64,000 bases of DNA, taken from JAEUJM01 sp041918615. Lineage in GTDB: Bacteria > Actinomycetota > Acidimicrobiia > Acidimicrobiales > DATDAH01. The position numbers were made by a program, and so were the translations under genes. The stretch spans positions 26,218 to 90,217 of the forward strand of contig JAYRVH010000089.1 in NCBI GenBank assembly GCA_041918615.1, in the 5' to 3' direction. A model generated the notes under the pieces. That model did no database searches. It had not been told where the DNA came from and saw only the letters and a program-made list of their open reading frames with translations. This document shows positions 1 through 8,364 of this stretch, piece by piece; the stretch's first letter is position 1, and the number at the start of each line of letters is the position of its first letter.

Positions 1-282
1 CCAGTTGGCGAAGAACAGCACGCCGTCGTGCACCGACCAGGCGCCGCCGCCGTACTCGTGCACCCGGGTGCGGGCGGCGAAGCCCTCGGGCAACACGTCC
101 ACGCCCTCACGGACGATCTGGACCCGGCCACCCTCCTCGGGGCGGCTCTCGGACCACCACACCGCCCCGCCGTCGGCACGGTCCACCCGAACCTCGGACA
201 GCCCGACCGCCGCCGAGATCACCATCTCGGCCGTGATGGGCGACGCCCACGCCCCGTACGGCGCCTCGACCCGCCCGGTCAT
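1..282 (-). CDS. S9 family peptidase, N-terminal fragment (cut by window edge)
   Basis: Reading the minus strand from an ATG at 282 gives 94 codons that run off the window. It starts MTGRVEAPYGAWASPITAEM and continues with VWWSESRPEEGGR and RTRVHEYGGGAW. This is the N-terminal beta-propeller start of the prolyl oligopeptidase/acylaminoacyl peptidase family (S9), cytosolic serine peptidases that cleave short peptides. The catalytic hydrolase domain lies outside the window, so activity cannot be judged. It lies downstream of the aminotransferase on the same strand, separated by 238 bases that contain a strong hairpin (340-382), so it is probably transcribed separately. The family call is fairly secure; the substrate is unknown. 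Confidence 0.75.
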   Translation of the reverse strand, partial: MTGRVEAPYGAWASPITAEMVISAAVGLSEVRVDRADGGAVWWSESRPEEGGRVQIVREGVDVLPEGFAARTRVHEYGGGAWSVHDGVLFFANW

Positions 283-339
283 CGGCCCGTGCCCCGTCTG
301 ACGCCACGGACAGTGGCCGAATCCCCGAGTTCCGCCGAA

Positions 340-382
340 CTCGACGCAATAGCTGGCGGAAACCGACAGCTATTGCGTCGAG
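340..382. repeat. 43-nt near-perfect hairpin, copy 1 of a dispersed palindromic element
   Basis: Positions 340-354 are exactly complementary to 368-382, and pairing continues inward to a loop of about 3 nt with one G/A mismatch. A same-length relative lies at 12244-12286. The two differ at 10 positions, and three of the differences are paired swaps that keep the stem intact. This copy sits between the end of the aminotransferase gene and the start of the S9 peptidase and may act as a terminator, though it lacks a clear T-run. Confidence 0.75.
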
Positions 383-520
383 AATCCGCAAACCGACGGC
401 GGCGGCCACCCGACGTGAGATCACGACGGGCCACGCCCCCTTCTTTGCCGCTCTTCGCTTCGCCACGCGGCGCGAGCGCCGCTTTCCGCGGTCGAAGCAG
501 CGGTGACCCCGCCAGCAACG

Positions 521-1732
521 TCACGCCAGCAGGTCGGCGATGCGGCCCACGCCCTCGCCCAGGTCGTCATCGCCCAGGGCGAAGGAGAGGCGGGCGTAGC
601 CGGGCGCTCCGAAAGCCTCGCCGGGGACGATGGCCACCTTGGCCTCGTCGAGGATCACCGCGGCCAGGTCGAGGGTTGTCTCGATCCGGCGGCCGGCGAT
701 CTCGTGGCCCAACACCCCCTCGAATGACGGGAAGGCGTAGAACGCGCCCTGGGGCTCCATGCAGGACACGCCGGGGATGGCATTGAGCAGCTTGTGCATG
801 GTCGAGCCCCGCCGGGCGAACGCCGCCCGCATCTCGGCGACCGCCGAAAGGTCGCCCGACACCGCGGCGAGCGCGGCGCGCTGGCTGACGTTGGCGACGT
901 TGGACGTGAGGTGCGATTGCAGGTTGACGGCCAGCTTCACCATGTCGGGCGGGCCGATCAGCCACCCCACCCGCCAGCCCGTCATGGCGTAGCTCTTGGC
1001 CACGCCGTTCAGCACCACGCAGCGGTCGGCCAACTGGGGCACGAGCGCGGGCATGGAGGAAAAAGCGTGCTCGCCGTAGGTGAGGTGCTCGTAGATCTCG
1101 TCGGTGATCACCCAGATGCCCTTGTCGAGCGCCCAGCGGCCGATGGCCGCGACCGCCGCGGGCGGGTACACGGCACCGCTGGGGTTCGACGGCGACACGA
1201 AGATGAGCGCCTTCGTCCGGGGCGTGAACGCGGCCTCGAGCTGGTCGATCGTCACCTGGAACTGCGAGATGACGTCGGTGGGGATGACCACTGTCGTCGC
1301 GCCGCAGAGCGCGATGGGCTCGGGGTAGGTGGTCCAGTACGGGGCGGGCAGCAGCACCTCGTCGCCCGGGTTGAGCAGCGCCTCGCACGTCTCGTAGAGC
1401 GCCTGCTTGCCGCCGTTGGTGACGACCACCTGACCGGGCGCGACCGCGTAGTGCGAGTCGCGCCCGGTCTTGGTCGCGATCGCCTCCTTGAGCTCGGGCA
1501 GGCCGCCGGCGGGCGAGTAGCGGTGGTTCCTGGGGTCGCGACAGGCCTCGACCGCGGCCTCGACGATGTCGGCCGGCGTGGGGAAGTCGGGCTCGCCCGC
1601 GCCGAAGCCGATCACCGGCTCTCCGGCCGCCTTGAGGGCCTTGGCCTTGGCGTCGACGGCCAGGGTGGCCGACTCGGCGATGGCGCCCACCCGGATGCTC
1701 AGGCGTTGGTCACGTGCGCTTGCTGGTGTCAT
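521..1732 (-). CDS. class I/II pyridoxal-phosphate aminotransferase (aspartate aminotransferase type)
   Basis: 403 residues of the fold type I, subgroup I-beta aminotransferase family. It probably interconverts aspartate and oxaloacetate, and some relatives also use prephenate. The PLP lysine is K246 in the GVAKSYAMTGWRVGW signature. Other family signatures are SPSNPSG (180-186), DEIYEHLTY (211-219), and the substrate-carboxylate arginine in GYARLSFA near the C-terminus. I chose the ATG at 1732 because the alignable region begins about 10 residues later. The longer frame upstream is Arg/Gly-rich and would cross into the divergent serC promoter. Only 92 bp separates it from serC, so the two amino-acid genes share a divergent control region. 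The exact substrate is uncertain. Confidence 0.85.
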   Translation of the reverse strand: MTPASARDQRLSIRVGAIAESATLAVDAKAKALKAAGEPVIGFGAGEPDFPTPADIVEAAVEACRDPRNHRYSPAGGLPELKEAIATKTGRDSHYAVAPGQVVVTNGGKQALYETCEALLNPGDEVLLPAPYWTTYPEPIALCGATTVVIPTDVISQFQVTIDQLEAAFTPRTKALIFVSPSNPSGAVYPPAAVAAIGRWALDKGIWVITDEIYEHLTYGEHAFSSMPALVPQLADRCVVLNGVAKSYAMTGWRVGWLIGPPDMVKLAVNLQSHLTSNVANVSQRAALAAVSGDLSAVAEMRAAFARRGSTMHKLLNAIPGVSCMEPQGAFYAFPSFEGVLGHEIAGRRIETTLDLAAVILDEAKVAIVPGEAFGAPGYARLSFALGDDDLGEGVGRIADLLA

Positions 1733-1824
1733 CGGTGTCGTGGTTCCTCGGGGGCAGCGGTGCTCGGGGCAGCGGGCGGAATCGATTTCGTGCGGTTCCG
1801 GTCCTCCCGCGATAGTGGCACGCA

Positions 1825-2964
1825 ATGACCCCAGCGCTGCCCGATATCTCGATACCCGCCGACCTCCTTCCCGTCGACGGCCGCTTTTGCTGCGGCCCGT
1901 CAAAGGTGCGCCAGGAGGCGGTGGACGCCCTTGCCGCCGCCTCCCCGACCTACCTCGGCACCAGCCACCGCCAGGGCGGCGTGCGCTTCGTGGTCGGTGC
2001 CCTGCGCAACGGCCTGGCCGAATTGCTCCGGCTGCCCGACGGATACGAGGTCATCCTCGGCAACGGCGGCACCACGATCCTGTGGGACGCCCTCACCTTC
2101 GGGCTGATCGAACGCCGCAGCCAGCACCTCACCTTCGGCGAGTTCTCCTCCAAGTTCGCGACCGCCGCCGCGGCCGCCCCCCACCTCGAGGACCCCGAGG
2201 TCATCTCATCGGAGCCCGGCACGCACCCCGAGCCGGCCCCCAGCCCCACCTGCGACGTCTACGCCCTCACCCACAACGAGACGTCCACGGGCGTCATGAC
2301 GGACCTCCGGCGCCTCGACGGCGTCGAAGCGAGCGACGGGCTCGTGGCGGTGGACGCCACGTCGGCGGCGGGCGGCCTCCGTTTCGACCCCGACCAAGTC
2401 GACGTGTACTACTTCGCCCCCCAGAAGTGCCTCGGCTCCGACGGCGGCCTCTGGCTCGCTGCCGTGTCGCCCGCCGCCATCGAGCGAATCGAGCGGATCG
2501 CCGCCTCCGGTCGTTGGATCCCGGCCTCGCTCGACCTGAAGACCGCGCTCGACAACAGCCGCAAGGACCAGACCTACAACACCCCGGCGCTGACCACCCT
2601 GTTCCTGGCCGCCGAACAGGTGGACTGGATCAACCAGAACGGCGGCCTCGAGTTCGCCGCCTCGCGCTGCGACCGATCAGCCGAGACGATCTACTCGTGG
2701 GCCGAGGCCAGCCCCCTCGCGACGCCCTACGTCGCGGTGCCGAGCCAGCGCAGCCACGTGGTCGCCACCATCGACCTCGACGATTCGGTCGACGCCAACG
2801 CCGTCGCCGGCATCCTGCGGGCCAACGGCATCCACGACACCGAGAGCTACCGGAAGCTCGGCCGCAACCAGCTCCGCGTCGCCCTCTTCCCCGCCATCGA
2901 CCCCGACGACGTGCTCGCCCTCACCAGGAGCATCGACCACGTCCTGGCTGCCCTGCGTTCCTGA
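1825..2964 (+). CDS. serC: phosphoserine aminotransferase, actinobacterial type
   Basis: 379 residues. SerC converts 3-phosphohydroxypyruvate and glutamate to phosphoserine and 2-oxoglutarate, the second step of serine synthesis. The N-terminus FCCGPSKVR and the motifs PTYLGTSHRQ (41-50), GNGGTT (79-84) and HNETSTGV (150-157) are typical of the actinobacterial subfamily. The PLP lysine is K201 in APQKCLGSDGG. The length matches that family, which is divergent from enterobacterial SerC. A GATAGT hexamer at 1811-1816 ends 8 nt before the ATG and there is no Shine-Dalgarno sequence, which suggests a leaderless or nearly leaderless mRNA. It is transcribed away from the aminotransferase at 521-1732. 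Confidence 0.93.
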   Translation: MTPALPDISIPADLLPVDGRFCCGPSKVRQEAVDALAAASPTYLGTSHRQGGVRFVVGALRNGLAELLRLPDGYEVILGNGGTTILWDALTFGLIERRSQHLTFGEFSSKFATAAAAAPHLEDPEVISSEPGTHPEPAPSPTCDVYALTHNETSTGVMTDLRRLDGVEASDGLVAVDATSAAGGLRFDPDQVDVYYFAPQKCLGSDGGLWLAAVSPAAIERIERIAASGRWIPASLDLKTALDNSRKDQTYNTPALTTLFLAAEQVDWINQNGGLEFAASRCDRSAETIYSWAEASPLATPYVAVPSQRSHVVATIDLDDSVDANAVAGILRANGIHDTESYRKLGRNQLRVALFPAIDPDDVLALTRSIDHVLAALRS

Positions 2965-3058
2965 GCAGGAGGCAGGTCGCGATGGCGGGACCGCGTGCCC
3001 TGAGCGTGCCGGAGACCTGGTAGTACCACCTCGAACGAGCGAGTGGGCGATGACAGAG

Positions 3059-3123
3059 GGCGGGCCTCCCGTTCGAGCGAACGAGTGTTGCGCAGCCAGA
3101 GAGAGCCGAACGGGAGGCCCGCC
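3059..3123. repeat. 17-bp perfect inverted repeat downstream of serC
   Basis: Positions 3059-3075 are the exact reverse complement of 3107-3123, with a 31-nt spacer. The arms hold CGGGCCTCCCGTTCG and its mirror. The right arm continues straight into a 34-bp direct repeat (3112-3179). It lies 95 bp after the serC stop and 80 bp before the acyl-CoA synthetase start, so it could form a terminator-like stem or be the remnant of a small palindromic element. Confidence 0.8.
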
Positions 3124-3179
3124 GTCCCCTGGAAGCGGCCGACGAGGGAGGCCCGCCTTCCCCTGGAAGCGGCCGACGA
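3112..3179. repeat. 34-bp tandem direct repeat, two copies
   Basis: Two back-to-back copies (3112-3145 and 3146-3179) differ at one position (G/T). Each begins GGGAGGCCCGCC and ends GGCCGACGA, and a partial third unit (GGGAG) follows. The first copy overlaps the right arm of the inverted repeat at 3059-3123. No reading frame is evident. It ends 23 bp before the acyl-CoA synthetase start codon, so it forms most of that gene's upstream region. Confidence 0.8.
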
Positions 3180-3202
3180 GGGAGCCACGCTAGAAAGGGC
3201 CC

Positions 3203-4927
3203 ATGACGACGACCGCAGAGGCACGGGCATCGCTGACGGGGCCGGGGGGCCCGTTCGAGGTTGTCACCGACACGGTGAACGGCATCGAGATGAAGGTGTA
3301 CAAGTCCTCGATGACGTCGCTTCGCGACGTGGCAGCGGCCGGGCTCGCCCGGGGCGACGACCAGCCCTTCCTCGTGTACGGCGACCTGCGCATGGGGCCG
3401 GGCGAGTTCGTCGAGCGCAGCAACTCGGTGGCCGACCACCTGTGCGACGACTTCGGCGTCGGCCACGGCGACCGGGTGGCGGTGCTGTCGGCCAACAACC
3501 CCGAGTGGTGCCTGACCTTCTGGGCCACGGTGAACCTGGGCGCCATCCTCGTCGGCCTGAACGGCTGGTGGAAGACCGACGAGATCATCTACGGCCTGCA
3601 GGACTCGGGCGCCAAGGTGCTGGTGGCCGACGGCCGCCGCTTCGAGCGCATCGCCCAGCACCTGGGCGACCTGCCCGACCTGGAGGCCGTGTTCCTCGTC
3701 GACCACGAATCTGACGAGCTCGACGACCCCCGCGTCCACGACTTCTCGGTGCTCACGGGCGATCCCACGCCCGCGCTGCCCACCACCCCGATCGACCAGG
3801 ACGACCCGGCGGTGATCTTCTACACCAGCGGGACGACCGGCAAGCCCAAGGGTGCCATCTCGACCCACCGCAACATGGTCGCCAACCTGATGAACACCCT
3901 GTACAACGGCGTGCTCACGTCGATGACCGCCGACCCCGACGTCGCGGCCACCAGCCCTGGCATGGGCTCGGGCCAGACGGTGTCGCTGTTCACCTCGCCC
4001 CTCTTCCACGTGTCGGGCTGCCATTCCACCCTGGTCGTGGGCCTGCTGGCGGGTCTGCGGCTCGTCATGCCCGAGGGCAAGTTCGAGCCGGACAACGCCC
4101 TGCGCCTGATCGAGGAGGAAGGCGTCACCATCTGGGCCACCGTCCCCACCATGGTCTGGCGGGTCTGCGAGTACCCCGGTCGCCACGACTACGACACCTC
4201 CACCGTGACCACGGTGGCCTTCGGCGGCTCACCCTCGGCCGACGAGCTCCAGCGCAAGGTGCTCGACACGTTCCCCAACGTGCGCAGCACCAGCAACGTC
4301 TACGGGCTCACCGAATCGAGCTCGGCGGCCACGATCATCTCGGGCAAGGACGCCCTCGCGAAGCCCACGTCGGTCGGCCCGCCCGTCCCCGTGGTCGAGG
4401 TGAGGATCGCCGGGCCCGACGGCGTCGGGGTCGCCCGCGGCGAGACCGGTGAGGTGCTGCTCAAGGGGCCGATCATCATGCCCGGCTACTGGGGCAAGCC
4501 CGAGGCCACCGCCGAGACCGTTCGCGACGGCTGGCTCCACACCGGCGACATCGGGCACCTCGACGACGAGGGCTTCCTCTACATCACCGACCGCGCCAAG
4601 GACATGATCATCCGGGGCGGCGAGAACATCTACTGCGTGGAGATCGAGAACCGCCTCGTCGAGCACCCGGCCATCGCCGACGCGGCCGTCATCGGGGTCG
4701 CCCATACCGAGCTCGGGGAAGAGGTGAAGGCGGTCGTCCAGGTCGAGCCGGGCGGCAGCATCACCGAGGCCGAGGTGCGCCAGTGGGTGGGCGACGCCCT
4801 CGCCCAGTTCAAGGTGCCGGCCTACGTCGAGCTCACCGACGACAAGCTGCCGCGCAACGCCTCGGGCAAGCTGCTCAAGAACGTGCTCCGGGGCGAGGGC
4901 GTGGTCTCGTTCTCCGAGACCATGTGA
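3203..4927 (+). CDS. AMP-dependent acyl-CoA synthetase (fatty-acid CoA ligase family)
   Basis: 574 residues of the ANL adenylating superfamily. It activates a carboxylic acid to acyl-AMP and then acyl-CoA. The P-loop-like A3 motif FYTSGTTGKPKGA spans residues 207-218. Also present are YGLTESS (A5), GWLHTGDIGHLDDEGFLYITDR (A7), RGGENIYCVEIEN (A8), and the A10 lysine in LPRNASGKLLKN near the C-terminus. The set is complete, so the enzyme should be active; chain length or aromatic preference cannot be read from motifs. The ATG at 3203 is preceded by AGAAAGGG. An exact copy of the gene's last 24 bases or so follows immediately downstream (4931-4956). Confidence 0.9.
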   Translation: MTTTAEARASLTGPGGPFEVVTDTVNGIEMKVYKSSMTSLRDVAAAGLARGDDQPFLVYGDLRMGPGEFVERSNSVADHLCDDFGVGHGDRVAVLSANNPEWCLTFWATVNLGAILVGLNGWWKTDEIIYGLQDSGAKVLVADGRRFERIAQHLGDLPDLEAVFLVDHESDELDDPRVHDFSVLTGDPTPALPTTPIDQDDPAVIFYTSGTTGKPKGAISTHRNMVANLMNTLYNGVLTSMTADPDVAATSPGMGSGQTVSLFTSPLFHVSGCHSTLVVGLLAGLRLVMPEGKFEPDNALRLIEEEGVTIWATVPTMVWRVCEYPGRHDYDTSTVTTVAFGGSPSADELQRKVLDTFPNVRSTSNVYGLTESSSAATIISGKDALAKPTSVGPPVPVVEVRIAGPDGVGVARGETGEVLLKGPIIMPGYWGKPEATAETVRDGWLHTGDIGHLDDEGFLYITDRAKDMIIRGGENIYCVEIENRLVEHPAIADAAVIGVAHTELGEEVKAVVQVEPGGSITEAEVRQWVGDALAQFKVPAYVELTDDKLPRNASGKLLKNVLRGEGVVSFSETM

Positions 4928-4956
4928 CGGGGTCTCGTTCTCCGAGACCATGTGAC
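4903..4956. repeat. tandem duplication of the acyl-CoA synthetase 3' end
   Basis: The 26-nt block 4903-4928, which includes the stop codon TGA at 4925-4927, is repeated exactly at 4931-4956 with a period of 28. Each copy contains GGTCTCG-TTCTC-CGAGACC, a 7-bp hairpin with a 5-nt loop, so the transcript ends in two identical small stems. This looks like a recent slippage or duplication event. The coding sequence is intact because the duplication lies after the stop. Confidence 0.85.
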
Positions 4957-5025
4957 CGGGGCCCGTCTCGCGACGACGTACGACGATGTGGTTGTGAATC
5001 ACGCGGGAGCCGCCGATAGAGAAGC

Positions 5026-6669
5026 GTGACTCTCATCGACAGGGTCTCCGCACCGGCGGGGCGGGACAAGGTGGCGCCATCGACGATCGGAGCGACCGAG
5101 GCGACCACGATGCTGCGCCGCGCGGCCTGGTTGGTCGGTCTGGTGTGGCTGCCGATCATCGTCATCTGGTCGGGCATCCCGTTCGCGCTCACGTTCGACG
5201 ACGCGTACTACTACGCCGAGATCGCACGGAACCTCACCAACGGCGCCGGCTCCACCTTCGATCGGATGAACAGCACCAACGGCTACCACCCGCTGTGGCT
5301 GGGCCTGTCCCTGCCGGTGTTCCTGGTGGGCCTCGACGGCGTGGCGGCCGTCCGGGTGCTGCTGGTGGCGCAGTTGGCGATGTGGGTCACCACGCTCTGG
5401 GTGCTGGCGGGCATCGTCGGCCGGCGCCTCGGCGGCACCCCGAAGCCGGTCGTCGTCATCGGCGCCGGCGTGCTGGCCCTCACCGGCGGGAACCCGTTCG
5501 TGCTCAAGATGGTGGTGAACGGCCTCGAGTCGGCCCCGGTGGTGCTGATCGCGGTGCTCCTGTTGGACCGCATCGATCGGACCGAGGGCCGAGTGCTCGG
5601 CGGCTCCGACCTTTCGCGCCTCTTGACCGGTGCGCTTCTCGGCCTGGCCTTCCTGGCGCGCACCGACGCGATCTTGCTCCTCGCCAGCGTGGCCGCCTGG
5701 ACCCTCGTCGAGGCGCGCGGGAATGGCCCCACGAGGAGGAGGGCACTGGCCCAGGTGCTCGTGCTCCCCGCGCTCACGGTGCTGGCCTACGCGTCGATCA
5801 ACCTGGCCTGGTTCGGACACGTCTCCCAGGTGAGTGGCGATGTGAAGCGGGCGGCGCTCGGCCCCGCGCGTCTGCTCGTCCTGGCCGTCATCGGTGCGGC
5901 CGCGGTGGCCCTCATGGCCTGGTTGGCGCGCGAACGCAGCGACGCCCGACCCAGCCGTTTCGGTCGGCTCGCCGGGTTCGCTCGGCACACCGCCTGGTAC
6001 CCCGCGTACCTCGTGCTCCTCATGGGCTACTACCTGGTGCTCTCGACCCAGGTCTGGCTCTGGTACCTCGCCCCACTCGGGCTCTACGCCACGCTCCTGT
6101 TGGTGCTCGTGGCGGTCGACCTGGCCGACGGCGCCCGCCTCGAGACCCCGGGGCGTGCCCCCGCCAGGGCGACCGCGCCGATCGCCGCCATCCTGGCCGT
6201 CCCCCTCCTCGCCGCCATGCTCATCCAGGCGCGGTCCTTCGCCGACCCCCACCTCCGCTCGATCCAGGAGGCGAACCGCGCTGCCGGCACCTGGATCAGC
6301 GCCAACCTGCCGCGTGACGCGGTCCTCGGCTCGTGGGACGCCGGCGTCGTCGGCTACTTCTCGGACCAACGGGTGGTGAACCTCGACGGGGTGGTGAACT
6401 CGTTCGAGTACCTCGACGCGAACAGGGCGGGCACCCAAGGTGAGCTCCTGCGCCGTCAGCACCTGGCCTACCTGGTGAACCACGGATCACTCGTGGACGG
6501 CGAGGACCCCGAGATCCGCGAGGCGACCGCCGGCATGCTCGGCGACGCGACGGCCGACGGCATCGAGCAGGTCGAGCGCATCGAGTTCACCTACACCGGC
6601 ACCACCAGCGGCACCGCCAACCGGACCCCGACCGACCGGATGGCCGTCTTCATCCACCGGCTGCCCTGA
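5026..6669 (+). CDS. polytopic membrane protein, GT-C glycosyltransferase-like
   Basis: 547 residues with about ten hydrophobic segments, beginning near residue 30 (AAWLVGLVWLPIIVIW). The first periplasmic loop has FDDAYYYAEIARN and STNGYHPLWLG. An acidic DDAYYY-type motif after the first helix is typical of GT-C fold lipid-linked sugar transferases of the PMT/ArnT class. The C-terminal 150 residues are soluble and contain GSWDAGVVGYFSDQRVVNLDG, as seen in such proteins. I chose GTG at 5026, but ATG at 5110, just before the first helix, is also possible. Probable role: transfer of a sugar from a polyprenyl phosphate to a cell-envelope acceptor. The acceptor is unknown and no glycan cluster surrounds the gene. 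Confidence 0.6.
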   Translation: MTLIDRVSAPAGRDKVAPSTIGATEATTMLRRAAWLVGLVWLPIIVIWSGIPFALTFDDAYYYAEIARNLTNGAGSTFDRMNSTNGYHPLWLGLSLPVFLVGLDGVAAVRVLLVAQLAMWVTTLWVLAGIVGRRLGGTPKPVVVIGAGVLALTGGNPFVLKMVVNGLESAPVVLIAVLLLDRIDRTEGRVLGGSDLSRLLTGALLGLAFLARTDAILLLASVAAWTLVEARGNGPTRRRALAQVLVLPALTVLAYASINLAWFGHVSQVSGDVKRAALGPARLLVLAVIGAAAVALMAWLARERSDARPSRFGRLAGFARHTAWYPAYLVLLMGYYLVLSTQVWLWYLAPLGLYATLLLVLVAVDLADGARLETPGRAPARATAPIAAILAVPLLAAMLIQARSFADPHLRSIQEANRAAGTWISANLPRDAVLGSWDAGVVGYFSDQRVVNLDGVVNSFEYLDANRAGTQGELLRRQHLAYLVNHGSLVDGEDPEIREATAGMLGDATADGIEQVERIEFTYTGTTSGTANRTPTDRMAVFIHRLP

Positions 6670-6700
6670 CACACCTCGCGCCGAAGGCACGGGCCATGGG

Positions 6701-6719
6701 GGAGCCCGAGGGGGGCTCC
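6701..6719. terminator. hairpin between convergent genes (possible bidirectional terminator)
   Basis: GGAGCCC (6701-6707) pairs with GGGCTCC (6713-6719) across a 5-nt loop. It lies in the 77-bp gap where the membrane glycosyltransferase-like gene and ilvC converge. There is no long T-run on either side, so the terminator assignment rests on stem and position. Confidence 0.4.
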
Positions 6720-6746
6720 GCCAGCGCCTTTCCAGGAGCGAAACCC

Positions 6747-7772
6747 TCAGCCGCCGGAGGCGTCCTGGACGGACTGCTTGCCGGCGGAGATCCACGGCAT
6801 CATGTCGCGGAGCTCTGAGCCGACCTCTTCGATCTGGTGCTCGCGGTCGGCTTCGCGGAGCGCCTCGAAGTTCTTGCGCCCGCCGCGGCTCTCGGCGATC
6901 CACTCGTCCGCGAACTGGCCGCTCTGGATCTCGTCGAGGATCTTTCGCATCTCGGCCTTGACGCCGGGCGTGATGATGCGCGATCCACGCGTGAGGTCGC
7001 CGTACTCAGCGGTGTCCGAGATCGAGTACCGCATGCCGGCGATGCCCTGCTCGTACATGAGGTCGACGATCAGTTTCACCTCGTGGAGGCACTCGAAATA
7101 CGCCGACTCGGGCTGGTAGCCCGCCTCGACCAGGGTCTCGAAGCCGGCCTGCACGAGCGACGTGAGCCCGCCGCAGAGCACCACCTGCTCGCCGAACAGG
7201 TCGGTCTCGGTCTCCTCTTCGAATGTGGTGTCGAGCACACCGGCGCGCGTGCCGCCGATGGCGTCGGCATAGGCCAGCGCCAGGTCGCGGGCGTGGCCCG
7301 AGGCGTCCTGGGCCACCGCGATCAGGCACGGCACACCGCCGCCCTCGGTGTAGGTGCGGCGCACCAGGTGACCGGGGCCCTTGGGGGCCACCATGGCCAC
7401 GTCCACCCACTCGGGCGGGGTGATCTGGTCGAAGCGGATGTTGAAGCCGTGCGCGAAGAACAGGGCATCGCCGTTCGTGAGGTGGGGCTCGATGTCCTCT
7501 TCGTAGACGTCTCGCTGCTCGGTGTCGGGCAGCAGCACCATGATCAGATCGGCCTCGGCCACGGCGTCGGCGGTGGAGAGGACCCGCAGCCCGGCAGCCT
7601 CGGCCTTTGCCTTGGACGACGAGCCCTCGCGCAGGCCGACCCGGACATCGATGCCCGACTCCTTCAGGTTCAGGGCGTGGGCATGCCCCTGCGAGCCGTA
7701 GCCGAGCACCGCCACCTTGCGGTCGGCGATCAGCGACCGGTCGGCGTCCTTCTCGTAGTACACGTTGGCCAT
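6747..7772 (-). CDS. ilvC: ketol-acid reductoisomerase (NADP+)
   Basis: 341 residues, a class I (short) enzyme. IlvC converts acetolactate or acetohydroxybutyrate to the dihydroxy acid in valine, isoleucine and leucine synthesis. The Rossmann motif VAVLGYGSQGHAHALNLKESG (about residues 20-40) begins the protein. MVAPKGPGHLVRRTY and the Mg-binding acidic residues in ETDLFGEQVVLCGG follow, and the C-terminal knotted domain has HEVKLIVDLMYEQG and RYSISDTAEYGD. It is the last gene of ilvB-ilvN-ilvC, starting 63 nt after ilvN. It should therefore be under the leader-peptide attenuator at 10200-10302 unless that 63-nt gap carries its own promoter. Confidence 0.97.
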   Translation of the reverse strand: MANVYYEKDADRSLIADRKVAVLGYGSQGHAHALNLKESGIDVRVGLREGSSSKAKAEAAGLRVLSTADAVAEADLIMVLLPDTEQRDVYEEDIEPHLTNGDALFFAHGFNIRFDQITPPEWVDVAMVAPKGPGHLVRRTYTEGGGVPCLIAVAQDASGHARDLALAYADAIGGTRAGVLDTTFEEETETDLFGEQVVLCGGLTSLVQAGFETLVEAGYQPESAYFECLHEVKLIVDLMYEQGIAGMRYSISDTAEYGDLTRGSRIITPGVKAEMRKILDEIQSGQFADEWIAESRGGRKNFEALREADREHQIEEVGSELRDMMPWISAGKQSVQDASGG

Positions 7773-7835
7773 CGGGGGTCCTTTCAGGGGATTCGTTTCA
7801 GGGCTCGATCAGGGGACACACGGCGCCCGCGGCGG

Positions 7836-8363
7836 CTAGGAAGCCTTGCGGACACCCCGGAGGCGGGCGGGGCGATCGATCTTGGGGAGAGCCACACGGC
7901 CCGTGCGCTGCAGTTCCACGATCCCATAGGGTCGCAGGAGCTCCTCGAAGTCGTCCACCCTGGCCGGGGTGTCGTCCAGCGAGACGGTGAGGTCCTCGTG
8001 GCCCACGTCGAGGATCCGACCCTCGAACACGTCGACGAGTTGGATCACCTGACCGCGCACATCGGGCGCGGCCCGCACGGTGGCGATGAGCAGCTCGCGC
8101 TCCACCGCCTGGTCGGGGTGCAGCTCGGTGATCTTGATCACGTTGATGAGCTTGAAGAGCTGCTTGGTGATCTGCTCGAGGGGGGCGGACTCGACATCGA
8201 CCACGATCGTGATCCGGCTGAACTGGTCGTTCTCGGTGGGAGCGACGGCCAACGAGTAGATGTTGAACCCACGCCGGGCGAACAGCGAGGCGATGCGGGT
8301 CAGCACCCCCGCCTTGTTCTCGACGAGCACCGAGAGGGTGTGATGGGCGGCAGTGGGTGCCAT
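7836..8363 (-). CDS. ilvN: acetolactate synthase small (regulatory) subunit
   Basis: 175 residues. This is the regulatory partner of IlvB and mediates valine feedback inhibition. The N-terminal ACT domain (about residues 8-80) has HTLSVLVENKAGVLTRIASLFARRGFNI. The C-terminal small-subunit domain includes LRPYGIVELQRTGRVAL. The ATG at 8363 lies one base after the ilvB stop (8365), which argues for translational coupling and stoichiometric expression. A longer frame extends inside ilvB but has no family similarity. It is followed by ilvC after 63 nt. Confidence 0.96.
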   Translation of the reverse strand: MAPTAAHHTLSVLVENKAGVLTRIASLFARRGFNIYSLAVAPTENDQFSRITIVVDVESAPLEQITKQLFKLINVIKITELHPDQAVERELLIATVRAAPDVRGQVIQLVDVFEGRILDVGHEDLTVSLDDTPARVDDFEELLRPYGIVELQRTGRVALPKIDRPARLRGVRKAS

Positions 8364-8364
8364 G

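Noticed and set aside
283..520. Coding frames in the region between the S9 peptidase and the aminotransferase
   Set aside because: The frames are short, Arg-rich and cut by the hairpin at 340-382; only the hairpin is supported.
794..1828. Long open frames on the opposite strand of the aminotransferase, and similar long frames against most genes (for example 4999-6483, 8866-10311, 14692-16602, 27358-28977)
   Set aside because: They are typical third-position effects of about 70% G+C coding sequence: rich in Arg, Gly, Pro, His and Val, with no family motif, and fully overlapped by well-supported genes.
3112..3179. Two-copy 34-bp repeat considered as a CRISPR fragment
   Set aside because: The units are directly adjacent with no spacers and no cas gene is present.
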